Positions 1-7,196 are shown, numbered from the stretch's first letter. The stretch is 9,308 nucleotides of DNA from Terriglobia bacterium (GCA_030036915.1 JASHSC010000659.1:1-9308), one strand, 5' to 3'. The notes: generated by a model not told the origin, from the letters alone. A program made the numbers and translations.

Positions 1-718
1 GAAACTTCACTCCCTGATACTTGGAAGGCAGAAAGCCATTGCCCCACAGTCGCGAAAACAGCGGCTGATCAATATTCAGGGCGTTGGCCTGGGAAATCAG
101 GACGACGAAGGCGGGAAGGTTCTGGTTTTCGCTGCCCAAACCATAGCTTACCCACGATCCCATGCTGGGGCGGCCCGGTTGCTGAGCGCCCGTTTGAATG
201 AAAGTGATGGCCGGGTCGTGGTTGATCGCCTCAGTGTAGGTGGTCTTGATGATCGTGATGTCGTCCACGATTTTGGCCGTGTGCGGGAGCAATTCACTCA
301 GCTCCACGCCGGAGCTGCCTGCCGGGTGAAACTTGAAAATCGAGGGCGTCACCGGCAGCGTCGATTGGCCGGAAGTCATGCCGGTAATGCGCTGGCCTTT
401 GCGCACGGAATCCGGCAGATCGGTGCCCTTCCATTTCACCAGGTTGGGTTTGTAGTCATACAAATCGAGCTGGGACGGCGCCCCCGACTGGTGCAGGTAA
501 ATGACGCGCTTCGCCGTGGGCGCGAAATTGGGGAAGCCCAGCAGCCCTCCGGTTTTGGGGTCGAATCCGCCGGCTTCGGGCACGGCATAGCCCTCACGAC
601 TGAGCAACGAAGCAAGCGCCGGAATTCCCAGGGCAACGCCCGCGGTGCTCCGGCGGAAAAAATGGCGACGGGTCATTCGTAGTGCAAGTTCATGTGGCGA
701 AGTAATTTCAGGGTCCAT
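1..718 (-). CDS. DUF1501 family Tat-exported protein (C-terminus beyond window)
   Basis: The minus-strand frame is open from an ATG at 718 to the window edge, giving 239 residues of a protein that is normally about 450-500. Residues 16-21 read TRRHFF, followed by a hydrophobic stretch (about 24-39), which is a twin-arginine export signal, so the mature protein is probably periplasmic. Hallmarks of DUF1501 are visible: RVIYLHQSGAPSQLDLYD near 71-88, EAINHDPA near 164-170, and GRPSMGSWVSYGLG near 182-195. The family is related to the alkaline phosphatase/sulfatase fold, but its biochemical role is unknown. It lies 143 bases downstream of a DUF1549/DUF1553 gene on the same strand, the usual partner, so the two probably act together outside the cytoplasm. 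An in-frame ATG at 730 is an alternative start. I prefer 718 because an AGGA lies 11 bases upstream, whereas 730 has no usable site. The family call is firm; the function is open. Confidence 0.9.
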   Translation of the reverse strand, partial: MDPEITSPHELALRMTRRHFFRRSTAGVALGIPALASLLSREGYAVPEAGGFDPKTGGLLGFPNFAPTAKRVIYLHQSGAPSQLDLYDYKPNLVKWKGTDLPDSVRKGQRITGMTSGQSTLPVTPSIFKFHPAGSSGVELSELLPHTAKIVDDITIIKTTYTEAINHDPAITFIQTGAQQPGRPSMGSWVSYGLGSENQNLPAFVVLISQANALNIDQPLFSRLWGNGFLPSKYQGVKF

Positions 719-753
719 AAGAATGCACATCCTATAAATATGATTTTTCTTGC

Positions 754-860
754 TGTAGCGGCGGTCTCCGACCGCCGTTATTGTTTACCTTACGGCTGTT
801 CCACCAAAGCAAGACAGTCGTTATCAATTTACGGACGGCGGTCATAGACCGCCGCTACAA
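754..860. repeat. REPIN-like doublet of inverted GC-rich repeats
   Basis: Two copies of a roughly 24-base element face each other in opposite orientation in the gap between the two minus-strand genes. Copy 1 (754-777) begins TGTAGCGGCGGTC. Copy 2 (836-859) is its inverted match and ends GACCGCCGCTACA. Each copy is itself a hairpin: the arms CGGCGGTC and GACCGCCG pair over 8 bases with a 3-base loop (TCC at 767-769, ATA at 844-846). About 58 bases of lower-GC sequence separate the copies. A pair of palindromic REP units in inverted orientation is the defining layout of REPINs, which are dispersed by RAYT transposases. No RAYT gene is present in this window. In RNA the doublet could fold into a long stem between the two genes and affect mRNA stability, which is inference. 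Confidence 0.75.
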
Positions 861-861
861 A

Positions 862-3800
862 CTACTCCTTCGTAATCGTTTCATCCAAATTCAGAATAAT
901 GCTGGCCACGGTCGTCCAAGCGGCGAGTTCCTTGGGGTTCAGCTTCGGGTTGCTCGTGGTAGCGCCGACGCTGAGCAGTTCCGACGCCTGGTCGGCGTGC
1001 GCGCGGTAATCGGCCACTGATTCCTGAGCCTCGTCCACCAGAATGGCGTGCTCCTGGGCATCGGGAGTGCGGCCCGTGGCCAGACGGAAGCCGAAATCGA
1101 CTCGCGCGGCCGCAGTCTTGCCGCCCTGAGTCATCATGCGCGCGGCAAGAAAGCGCGCGGCTTCCACGTAAGTCGGGTCATTCATCAGCACCAGGGCCTG
1201 AAGAGGCGTGTCGGTAACGGTGCGGCGCGCCGTGCATTTCTCGCGGTCCGGCGCGTCAAAGGTGACGAGCGCGGGTGGCGGCACGGTTCGCTTCCAGAAC
1301 GTGTACATGCTGCGCCGATAGAGGTCCCTGCCGGTGGATTCGGTGTATGTTTGCGCGCTATACCCCGCGCCAAACGCCATCTCTTCCCACAGGCCTTTGG
1401 GCTGATAGGGGAACACGCTCGGCCCGCCGATGCGGTAATCGAGCAAGCCGCTGACGGCCAGCGCGTTATCGCGGATCTCCTCTGCGGGCAGGCGGAATCG
1501 CGGGCCGCGCGCCAGCAGGCGATTCTCTGGGTCACGCTCCCTCATCTCCGGAGTCTCCACCGAAGACTGGCGATAGGTCGCGGATGTCACGATCAGCCGC
1601 TGCATCGCCTTGACGTTCCATCCCGTGCGCACGAATTCCGTAGCCAGCCAATCGATAAGCTTCTGATTGCTGGGCATCTCACCCTGCGATCCGAAATCCT
1701 CGGAGGTCTTGACGATGCCGACACCGAAATACTGCTGCCAGAAGCGGTTTACCGCCACGCGCGCCGTGAGAGGATTCGTGGGACTGACAATCCACTTAGC
1801 AAGCCCCAGGCGATTCATGGGCAGCCCCGGAGCCATGGGAGGCAGAAACGCCGGAGTTCCAGCCGTCACTTCCTCCTTTGGGTTGTCGTACTGCCCACGG
1901 CCCAGCACATACGTATCGCGCGGCTTCTTCATCTCCGCCATAATCATGACCGTGGGAATTTCTTCCTCGAGCTTTGCCTTTTCCTCGCGCAAATCCTTCA
2001 GTTGCGCGTAAAGCTGCCGCTCCTTCTCCGCAGCGCCGTGTTCGAGGAAGTATTCTGTCAGCCGGGTCTGCCGTTCATTCTCCAGATTCTTCTCAATCTG
2101 TTCCTTGCTCAGAGCCTTGGCCGGCTCACCAATCTGGACATCCTGGGTGGAAGGCTTTTCGGGTTGCAGCGCGGCGAAGTCCTTGCCCGGCCGCCCGTCG
2201 AGGGCGAGCAACAGCCCGCGACCGGGCATGTTGACCACCATTTGGTGAATGTCGGAATCGCTCACCTTCCGATCGTAAATCCTCAAATCGTCGATGCGGC
2301 CTTCGTAGGGCGTTCCGAGGGTTTTGTCGCCCACCTGAAGCGGCGCAGTGGTGCTGAAATTACCGCGCAGTTGATCCTTCAGGATCGTTGTCGCGATGAG
2401 TTTGCCGTCAATGAACAGGGAGATTCCTGAGGCTCTTCCTGAGCCGTTATACTCGATCAGCAAGTGTTGCATCTGGTCGATGGGCAGCAGATCTTTGGAT
2501 TGGATCTCAATGGCGCTGTCCGGCCAGCGGTTGGCCATGCGGAAGATGAGATGAACTTGAGGCTTGCGCCGCACGGAAAAAGTGGGCTTGTCATCAGCAA
2601 TTTCCCAGCCTTGCCAATTGTCCCCCGGCGTGCGCTTCAACATGATTTTGACGTCAGTGTTGCCAGGAGGCCTTTGCCAGAAGGCAATAGTAAAGGGCCT
2701 GCTTCGCTCAAATTTGCCGGCGTCGCCGAATGACACTTGCGTTTCCGGTGTGAAAACTGCTCCCTTACCCACCGCCGCCTCATCGAAGCCCACCTCGCCG
2801 TGAACGGTTTTCCCGTCGTGGTGAGAACCGGAGGCATCAGCAAGATCCGAATCGAGTGGGTAATAAGCGATCAGGCCGTTCTGGGGCGGCTCAGGCAGCG
2901 AGGCGAGTGCGGTTTTCTGCCATTCGTTCCGCTGCGCGATGATGTCCTTCTCCGGCAGGGCCGCCAGGGTGTTGGCGATCTTCGTGTTCAACTCCGCCTG
3001 CTCCTGCGACTGGTCATGGGAGGGCATGGGCAGAACCGGAACGGCGTTGCCGTTGAAGCCATCCAGCCCCTTCTCGGGAACCGTGTTGAAAAACGCAAAG
3101 AAGCGATAAAAATCCTTCTGGGTAATGGGATCGTATTTGTGATCGTGGCAGCGGGCACACCCCATGGTGAGGCCCAGAAAGGCGGTGGAAGTGGTGCTGA
3201 CGCGGTCAACCACGTATTCAACGTGATATTCCTCGGGGATGGCGCCGCCCTCCAGCGTAATCATGTGGTTGCGATTGAAGCCCGAGGCGATTTTATCGTC
3301 CATGGTGGCGTCGGGAAGAAGGTCGCCGGCGACTTGCTGGATGATGAACTGATCGTACGGCAGATTTTCGTTGAAAGCCTTGATCACCCAATCGCGCCAG
3401 GCCCACATGTCGCGCGCGGAGTCAATGTGATAGCCGTGCGTATCGGCGTAGCGGGCCACATCGAGCCAAGGCATGGCCATCGCTTCGCCATAATGGGGTG
3501 AGGCCAGAAGCTGGTCAACGCGCTTCTCGTAGGCGTCTGGGGATTTGTCGGCAACGAAGGCGTCAATTTCCGCCGGCGTGGGGGGCAGGCCGGTGAGGTC
3601 GAAATAGACTCGGCGCAGAAGCGTGGCCTTGTCCGCCTCGGGGGAATGGTTCAAGCCCTCTGACTCGAGTTTTGCCAGCACAAAATTGTCGATGGGATTC
3701 CGCGGCCAGTCTTTTTCCTTTACTTCAGGCACCGGCGGGCGCTTGGGAACAACGAACGACCAAAGCATTTCCCATTTTGCGCCCTGGTCGATCCATTCCT

Positions 3801-4170
3801 TGATCAACTCGACCTGTTTCGGCGTTATCGTCCGGCCGGAATAGGATGGCGGCATGTGGACCGATGCGTCGGTGGAACTGATTTTCTGGTAGAGCCTGCT
3901 TTGCGCAGCGTTGCCGGGCACGATGATGCGATAACCGCCGCGGTCGGTGAACAGGCCCTCCGTCTCGTCCAGGCGCAGATTCGCCTGGCGCTGCTGCGCG
4001 TCCGGGCCGTGGCACTTGAAGCAGGTATCTGACAAAATCGGCCGAATCTCGCGATTGAAATCCACCGGCTTGGTTGCGGTTTGCGGTGGGGTTGCGGAAG
4101 GAGTTTCCTTGGCGATGAATAAGCAGAAGAAGGAAATGAAGAGGATAAGAAAAAGTGACTTGGTTCTCAA
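862..4170 (-). CDS. Secreted PSCyt1-DUF1549-LamG-DUF1553 multidomain protein
   Basis: A large exported protein of about 1102 residues. Residue numbers below count from the longer possible start at 4206 (1114 residues). A signal or anchor helix lies at 18-31. A PSCyt1 cytochrome-c-like domain follows at about 48-145, with haem motif C62-F-K-C65-H66 and later MPP near 118-120. DUF1549 spans about 165-375 and carries a second CxxCH, C350-A-R-C353-H354, followed by DHKYDPI. A LamG/concanavalin-like domain lies at about 443-650. A Glu/Lys-rich coiled coil follows at about 700-760. DUF1553 spans about 790-1070 and includes REKCTARRTVTDTPLQALV. This order is typical of planctomycete-type cytochrome proteins paired with DUF1501; a role in extracellular polymer use or redox is suspected for the family but not established. 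I choose the TTG at 4170 because AGGGGG sits 5 bases upstream and the product then starts MRTKSLFLILF, a clean signal peptide. The TTG at 4206 has no ribosome binding site. Confidence 0.93.
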   Translation of the reverse strand: MRTKSLFLILFISFFCLFIAKETPSATPPQTATKPVDFNREIRPILSDTCFKCHGPDAQQRQANLRLDETEGLFTDRGGYRIIVPGNAAQSRLYQKISSTDASVHMPPSYSGRTITPKQVELIKEWIDQGAKWEMLWSFVVPKRPPVPEVKEKDWPRNPIDNFVLAKLESEGLNHSPEADKATLLRRVYFDLTGLPPTPAEIDAFVADKSPDAYEKRVDQLLASPHYGEAMAMPWLDVARYADTHGYHIDSARDMWAWRDWVIKAFNENLPYDQFIIQQVAGDLLPDATMDDKIASGFNRNHMITLEGGAIPEEYHVEYVVDRVSTTSTAFLGLTMGCARCHDHKYDPITQKDFYRFFAFFNTVPEKGLDGFNGNAVPVLPMPSHDQSQEQAELNTKIANTLAALPEKDIIAQRNEWQKTALASLPEPPQNGLIAYYPLDSDLADASGSHHDGKTVHGEVGFDEAAVGKGAVFTPETQVSFGDAGKFERSRPFTIAFWQRPPGNTDVKIMLKRTPGDNWQGWEIADDKPTFSVRRKPQVHLIFRMANRWPDSAIEIQSKDLLPIDQMQHLLIEYNGSGRASGISLFIDGKLIATTILKDQLRGNFSTTAPLQVGDKTLGTPYEGRIDDLRIYDRKVSDSDIHQMVVNMPGRGLLLALDGRPGKDFAALQPEKPSTQDVQIGEPAKALSKEQIEKNLENERQTRLTEYFLEHGAAEKERQLYAQLKDLREEKAKLEEEIPTVMIMAEMKKPRDTYVLGRGQYDNPKEEVTAGTPAFLPPMAPGLPMNRLGLAKWIVSPTNPLTARVAVNRFWQQYFGVGIVKTSEDFGSQGEMPSNQKLIDWLATEFVRTGWNVKAMQRLIVTSATYRQSSVETPEMRERDPENRLLARGPRFRLPAEEIRDNALAVSGLLDYRIGGPSVFPYQPKGLWEEMAFGAGYSAQTYTESTGRDLYRRSMYTFWKRTVPPPALVTFDAPDREKCTARRTVTDTPLQALVLMNDPTYVEAARFLAARMMTQGGKTAAARVDFGFRLATGRTPDAQEHAILVDEAQESVADYRAHADQASELLSVGATTSNPKLNPKELAAWTTVASIILNLDETITKE

Positions 4171-4211
4171 GCTGGCCCCCTGAAGACTTTCCGGAAAATC
4201 TCCCAAGCTAG

Positions 4212-4217
4212 ACTATA
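4212..4217 (-). promoter_or_regulatory. Candidate -10 box for the DUF1549/DUF1553 gene
   Basis: Read on the minus strand, this is TATAGT, five of six matches to the sigma-70 -10 consensus. A transcript would begin near 4205, about 35 bases before the TTG start at 4170, which fits that start better than the TTG at 4206. No convincing -35 hexamer lies at the normal distance, so support is modest. Confidence 0.3.
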
Positions 4218-4301
4218 CCCAAATGGCTTACTCAAATCCACCTAAACCTTGGTGGTATCTGAGATTTTAACTCTGCACCATCATCCTGTCCACCCCAAGT
4301 C

Positions 4302-4325
4302 TGTAGCGACAGTCTCCGGCCGCCG
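4302..4325 (+). repeat. Degenerate single REP-type repeat
   Basis: This stretch starts TGTAGCGACAGTCTCC and ends GGCCGCCG. It matches copy 1 of the doublet at 754-777 with three substitutions in 24 bases and in the same orientation. Two of the changes (G to A) break the left arm of the internal hairpin, so it looks like an old, decaying copy. With the 754-860 doublet it brackets the DUF1549/DUF1553 gene. Confidence 0.6.
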
Positions 4326-4481
4326 TACCGTCGATCCAGCCTGGGCTAGGTCCACGCTTCAGCAAATTGCAAGACTAATGCCGGCCGAAACTCTGTTTCA
4401 ATTATTTAAGTTGAATAACCAGCTCTGACATTCACAGGCGTTGCGCCACAGCACGGCCATGCCGGAAGCATTGTCGGGCTT

Positions 4482-4547
4482 CACCACAGAGCACACAGAG
4501 GTTCACAGAGAAGAGCTTCTCTGTGAACCTCTGTGTGCTCTGTGGTG
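4482..4547. repeat. 66-bp near-perfect palindrome of the CACCACAGAG repeat type
   Basis: The left arm (4482-4513) begins CACCACAGAGCACACAGAGG. The right arm (4516-4547) is its exact reverse complement over all 32 bases. Only two bases (AG, 4514-4515) separate the arms, and symmetry stops abruptly outside them (T at 4481 against C at 4548). Each arm is built from CACAGAG-like units. Repeats of this ACCACAGAG/CTCTGTGGT kind are dispersed through the genomes of many environmental bacteria, as I recall. It lies about 64 bases upstream of the predicted operon promoter and would form a cruciform in DNA or a 32-bp hairpin in RNA. No T-run follows on either strand, so it is not an obvious intrinsic terminator. 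Short open frames across it read TEHTEVHRE and look like repeat-derived noise. Confidence 0.9.
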
Positions 4548-4610
4548 CGAGCTCTTCATCGGCAATGGCCGCGCTCCAAACTCCACGCCATGTCCCCACG
4601 CGTCCGCATC

Positions 4611-4619
4611 TGCTACAAT
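4611..4619 (+). promoter_or_regulatory. Candidate extended -10 promoter for the ECF operon
   Basis: TGCTACAAT fits the extended -10 pattern TGnTATAAT with one mismatch in the hexamer. The matching -35 position (about 4591-4596, TGTCCC) is weak, which is tolerated by extended -10 promoters. Transcription would begin near 4626, leaving a leader of about 73 bases before the GTG at 4699. I see no GGAAC-type ECF -35 element upstream, so obvious sigma autoregulation is not supported by the sequence. Confidence 0.45.
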
Positions 4620-4698
4620 TCCGCCCCATCAGTTTCGCGCTTTGTCGGCCGGCGTTGGCAGGAGAGGCGGCAGGGCGTTCCGGCTGAGGTGAGGAGCA

Positions 4699-5292
4699 GT
4701 GGACCAGGACTTGGAATTGCTTCGACGGTGCCTCGCCGGGGAGAACTCCGCCTGGGAAGATCTGCTTAAGGTCTACACCCGAAAAATTTATAACCTGTGC
4801 TATCGCTTTACGGGAAGGGCCGAGGAAGCCGAAGATTTGACACAAGAGGTCTTCATCAAAATCTTTCAAACCTTGAAAACTTTTGACTCCGCACAGGGTT
4901 CATTTTCAACGTGGCTGCACAAAGTGGCGCGCAATCATCTGGTGGACCATTACCGCCGCACCAAGAAGGACCGGTTGACAGAATCGATTGAGGACGACCT
5001 GGAAGTTTTGGAGGAAAAGCCCAGCGCCACCACCGATCCCGTGGGCCATCTGGAGGCGCGGGAGTGGAAAGAGCAGCTTCAGCAGGCATTGGACCGCCTT
5101 TCGCCGGATCTGCGCGAGGCGGTGGTTTTGCGCGATCTGCACGACCTCGACTACCTGGAAATCTCCCAGGTTCTGGGGATTCCCCAGGGGACTGTGAAAT
5201 CAAGAATAAATCGCGGCCGATTGGAACTTGCGCGGGTTCTTAAGCGTATGGAAGGTATGAGAGGCCCCGCAGAAGCAGGGACCGAGCAATGA
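4699..5292 (+). CDS. ECF-family RNA polymerase sigma factor
   Basis: A 197-residue sigma-70 family protein of the extracytoplasmic function type, of usual length. Sigma region 2 covers about 20-90 and includes AEEAEDLTQEVFIKIF (41-56, core binding and -10 recognition) and FSTWLHKVARNHLVDHYRR. Sigma region 4 covers about 128-184, with LDRLSPDLREAVVLRDL and a helix-turn-helix around LEISQVLGIPQGTVKSRINR. An acidic linker (about 91-125) joins them, and there is no region 1 or 3. The start is GTG, with GAGGTG centred about 10 bases upstream and a second GAGGAG closer in. The stop overlaps the next ATG in an ATGA junction, so the sigma factor and its anti-sigma partner are translationally coupled. 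It probably directs polymerase to envelope-stress promoters once released by that partner. Its exact ECF group cannot be assigned by eye. Confidence 0.95.
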   Translation: MDQDLELLRRCLAGENSAWEDLLKVYTRKIYNLCYRFTGRAEEAEDLTQEVFIKIFQTLKTFDSAQGSFSTWLHKVARNHLVDHYRRTKKDRLTESIEDDLEVLEEKPSATTDPVGHLEAREWKEQLQQALDRLSPDLREAVVLRDLHDLDYLEISQVLGIPQGTVKSRINRGRLELARVLKRMEGMRGPAEAGTEQ

Positions 5293-5975
5293 CGCACCTG
5301 GAGATTGAAAATCTGGCGAGCGATTACCTGGAAGGGCTTTTGGAGGCCACTTCCCGTGCCGCGGTGGAGGCGCATCTGGCCGATTGCGCACCCTGCCGCG
5401 AGACGCTGGGTGACGTGCGCCACGCGCTGGAGTTGTGCCGGACAGCGGAAAAGGTGGAGCCCGCGCCCTGGCTGATTTCCAAAATCCTGCTGGCCACCGT
5501 GGGTGAGCGTCGGCCCACCTGGCGCGAGCAGATCGCCGCATATTTCAGGCTGATCACGCAACCGCGTGTGGCCTACCCCGTTGCCATGACGGTGTTTACT
5601 TTTTCAATCCTCGTTAATGCCGCCGGGCTGAATTTGCGGCATTTGCGATTCGAGGATCTCAATCCCCGCACCTGGATTAACCGTGCCAGCCGGCAGGGGC
5701 ATCTCGCTCTCTTTCGTGCCGAAAAGTATTACGAAGACCTGCGCGTAGTGTACGAGATTGAAACGCGATTCCAGCAATTGAGCGGGCAGCCGCAGAATCA
5801 GGAGGAACAAGCTCCCAAACCCACGACGCCGGGAGGCGGTTCCTCGCTGAGCGTACCTGATGACGAAACGGTTGCCACCGCCGGGGGCCCGATGGTCCAG
5901 ATGGCCGCCCAAAACGAGCCGGCACTGGAAAGCCCAGCCGTCCTTACTCGTGCGGATAGGAGCATAATCCCATGA
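5289..5975 (+). CDS. zf-HC2 transmembrane anti-sigma factor
   Basis: A 228-residue protein that begins inside the sigma stop codon (ATGA). The N-terminal cytoplasmic part carries the zinc-binding signature H29-x3-C33-x2-C36 (HLADCAPC) of ZAS-type anti-sigma domains, preceded by the usual ENLASDYLEGLL helix. One membrane helix lies at about 95-114 (YPVAMTVFTFSILVNAAGL). The remaining 110 or so residues would be outside the cytoplasmic membrane: a helical part up to about 170 with YYEDLRVVYEIETRFQQL, then a low-complexity Gln/Pro/Gly tail. Its expected job is to hold the upstream sigma factor inactive at the membrane. No sensor domain or obvious protease site is recognisable in the tail. The stop overlaps the start of the next gene, again by ATGA, so the three proteins are probably made in fixed proportion. 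Confidence 0.9.
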   Translation: MTHLEIENLASDYLEGLLEATSRAAVEAHLADCAPCRETLGDVRHALELCRTAEKVEPAPWLISKILLATVGERRPTWREQIAAYFRLITQPRVAYPVAMTVFTFSILVNAAGLNLRHLRFEDLNPRTWINRASRQGHLALFRAEKYYEDLRVVYEIETRFQQLSGQPQNQEEQAPKPTTPGGGSSLSVPDDETVATAGGPMVQMAAQNEPALESPAVLTRADRSIIP

Positions 5976-6646
5976 AATGCGCCAACCACCCTCTCAACGA
6001 TGCGTCTGTCTACTGCGGCCAATGCGGGCGCGCGCTCTGCAACGACTGCAAGCGCGAAGTCAGCGGAATGGTTTACTGCGAGAACTGCCTGTCGGCCCGC
6101 CTGCATAGTTCGCTCCCTCCCTGGGGGAGTGTGGGAGCAGGGCCGAGCCCGGGCGTGGCTCTGGCTTTGGGCTTCATACCGGGCGTGGGGGCCATTTACA
6201 ACGGTCAATTCAGCAAGGCCATCCTTCAGGTGTTGATATTTGGTTCGCTCATAGCGCTGGATGACCGCGTTCACGGTCCGCTGGATACCATTTTTGGATT
6301 GGGCGCCGCCGCATTCTACTTTTATATGGTGATCGATTCCTACCAGACGGCGAGGGCGAAGGTCAGCGGACAGCCGGTTCCGGAATGGTTTGGTTTAAGC
6401 GAAATCAAGTTGAACGCCCCGATTGGCGCCGCGCTGCTCATCGTGCTGGGGGCCCTTTTCCTGCTCGACAATCTCGGATATCCGATCATCGGCCAGATCG
6501 GAAGATTTTGGCCTGTGCTGCTCATCGCCGCGGGAGTCCTGCTGTTGCAGCGCAGGATGGGTGGGCCCAAACCGCCGGCTCCGCCCAACCCACCACCGGG
6601 TTCGGTGGAAGGTTCAAGCAGCATTTCCATAACTAAGGGGCTTTAA
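5972..6646 (+). CDS. B-box-like zinc finger / LiaF-type membrane protein
   Basis: A 224-residue protein coupled by ATGA to the anti-sigma gene. The N-terminal 40 residues hold a treble-clef or B-box-like array of metal ligands (C3, H6, C15, C18, C23, C26, C36, C39), enough for two zinc ions. A hydrophobic region at about 60-125 has GFIPGVGAIYNGQFSKA, reminiscent of TM2-type membrane pairs, and FGLGAAAFYFYMVIDSYQTAR. A second hairpin pair at about 150-192 (LLIVLGALFLLDNLG...FWPVLLIAAGVLLL) matches the LiaI/LiaF-TM (DUF5668-like) pattern also seen in two later genes of this operon. A proline-rich tail ends the protein. The zinc domain would lie in the cytoplasm. It may tie the membrane module to a cytoplasmic partner, possibly the sigma/anti-sigma pair, which is inference. 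The domain calls are fairly firm; no function is assigned. Confidence 0.85.
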   Translation: MKCANHPLNDASVYCGQCGRALCNDCKREVSGMVYCENCLSARLHSSLPPWGSVGAGPSPGVALALGFIPGVGAIYNGQFSKAILQVLIFGSLIALDDRVHGPLDTIFGLGAAAFYFYMVIDSYQTARAKVSGQPVPEWFGLSEIKLNAPIGAALLIVLGALFLLDNLGYPIIGQIGRFWPVLLIAAGVLLLQRRMGGPKPPAPPNPPPGSVEGSSSISITKGL

Positions 6647-6676
6647 TCACGAAGATTCGAAGTAACAGGAGGAACC

Positions 6677-6895
6677 ATGTTGCACCTAAGCCCGTTTGTT
6701 GTCCCCCTGGGACTCTTCCTTATGATCGTGCTGATCGTGGCCATCGGCTCTATGAAAAAAATGCGGGAGAAGGAATTGGAGGCCCATCAACGGCTCCGCC
6801 AGCAGGAGATGGAACACGAACGAAAGATGAAAGAACTCGAAATCGAAAAAGCCAAGTTGGAGATGGAGAAAGCGCGAGCCGGGAAAAGTGCCTGA
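6677..6895 (+). CDS. Small membrane-anchored coiled-coil protein, copy A (PspB-like topology)
   Basis: A 72-residue protein with AGGAGG at 6667-6672, 4 bases before the ATG. One membrane helix at about 6-24 (PFVVPLGLFLMIVLIVAIG) is followed by a basic cap (MKKMREK) and a long amphipathic Glu/Lys/Arg helix from about 28 to 67. The helix contains H37-Q38-x-L40 and E44-M-E-H47, then MKELEIE (51-57). The next two genes share this layout and the same spacing between the two His residues (10 positions), so the three are paralogues. PspB of the phage-shock system has the same size and order (one helix, then a coiled coil), but I do not see enough identity to call it PspB. It probably assembles with its relatives at the membrane face. 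The gap from the previous gene is 30 bases with no terminator. Confidence 0.85.
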   Translation: MLHLSPFVVPLGLFLMIVLIVAIGSMKKMREKELEAHQRLRQQEMEHERKMKELEIEKAKLEMEKARAGKSA

Positions 6896-6939
6896 TTGCG
6901 GGCGCGCGGCCTCGGATTAGTACAAGGAGGATCACCAAC

Positions 6940-7164
6940 ATGGAAATCAGTCCTTTGTGGATTCCAATTGCGGGGGCCATCAGCGGCACTGCGATGGTGG
7001 TGGCCGTGGTGGGAATTGTCTTCTGGTTCAAGGCGCGGGGAAAGGAATTGCTCTTCCACCAGGACTTGCGCATGAAGGAAATGGAACACCAGCGCCGAAT
7101 GAAGGAGCTGGAAATCGAATTGGAGAAGACCAAGGCGCGAAACGCCGCAAGCCAGGCGGCGTAG
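6940..7164 (+). CDS. Small membrane-anchored coiled-coil protein, copy B (PspB-like topology)
   Basis: A 74-residue paralogue of the genes on either side. AAGGAGG (6924-6930) sits 9 bases before the ATG. The membrane helix (about 6-30, ending GIVFWF) is richer in Gly and Ala than in copies A and C, and is followed by KARGKELL. The charged helix carries H40-Q41-x-L43 and E47-M-E-H50 and then MKELEIELEK (54-63), nearly the same as copy A over this segment, although many codons differ. That pattern points to an old duplication kept by selection on the protein. It ends with an Ala/Ser/Gln-rich tail. Function is unknown; hetero-oligomerisation with copies A and C through the coiled coil is an inference from the shared motif. 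Confidence 0.85.
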   Translation: MEISPLWIPIAGAISGTAMVVAVVGIVFWFKARGKELLFHQDLRMKEMEHQRRMKELEIELEKTKARNAASQAA

Positions 7165-7196
7165 CCGCGAGCGTTAACGATTGGAGGTCACGATCC

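Noticed and set aside
754..860. CRISPR-like reading of the repeated GC-rich units
   Set aside because: There are only two copies, in inverted orientation, with a single spacer and no cas genes; the REPIN layout explains them better.
1048..2430. A 460-residue plus-strand open frame opposite the DUF1549/DUF1553 gene
   Set aside because: It is a GC-driven antisense shadow: rich in Arg, His and Leu with no recognisable domain, and the opposite strand encodes a clear protein family.
2737..3501. A 254-residue plus-strand open frame within the same gene
   Set aside because: Same reason: it is antisense to conserved DUF1549 sequence, including the CxxCH region, and has no family of its own.
4246..4263. 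CCACC...GGTGG inverted repeat as an operator
   Set aside because: Only a 5-bp stem around an 8-base loop; a match this short is likely by chance.
4482..4547. Intrinsic terminator reading of the 66-bp palindrome
   Set aside because: The stem is far longer than usual, no T-run follows on either strand, and it does not sit directly after a gene end.
4432..4869. A 145-residue minus-strand frame and a short plus-strand frame across the palindrome
   Set aside because: They translate the CACAGAG repeat and, on the minus strand, run into the sigma gene. Peptides of the TEHTEVHRE type are repeat artefacts.
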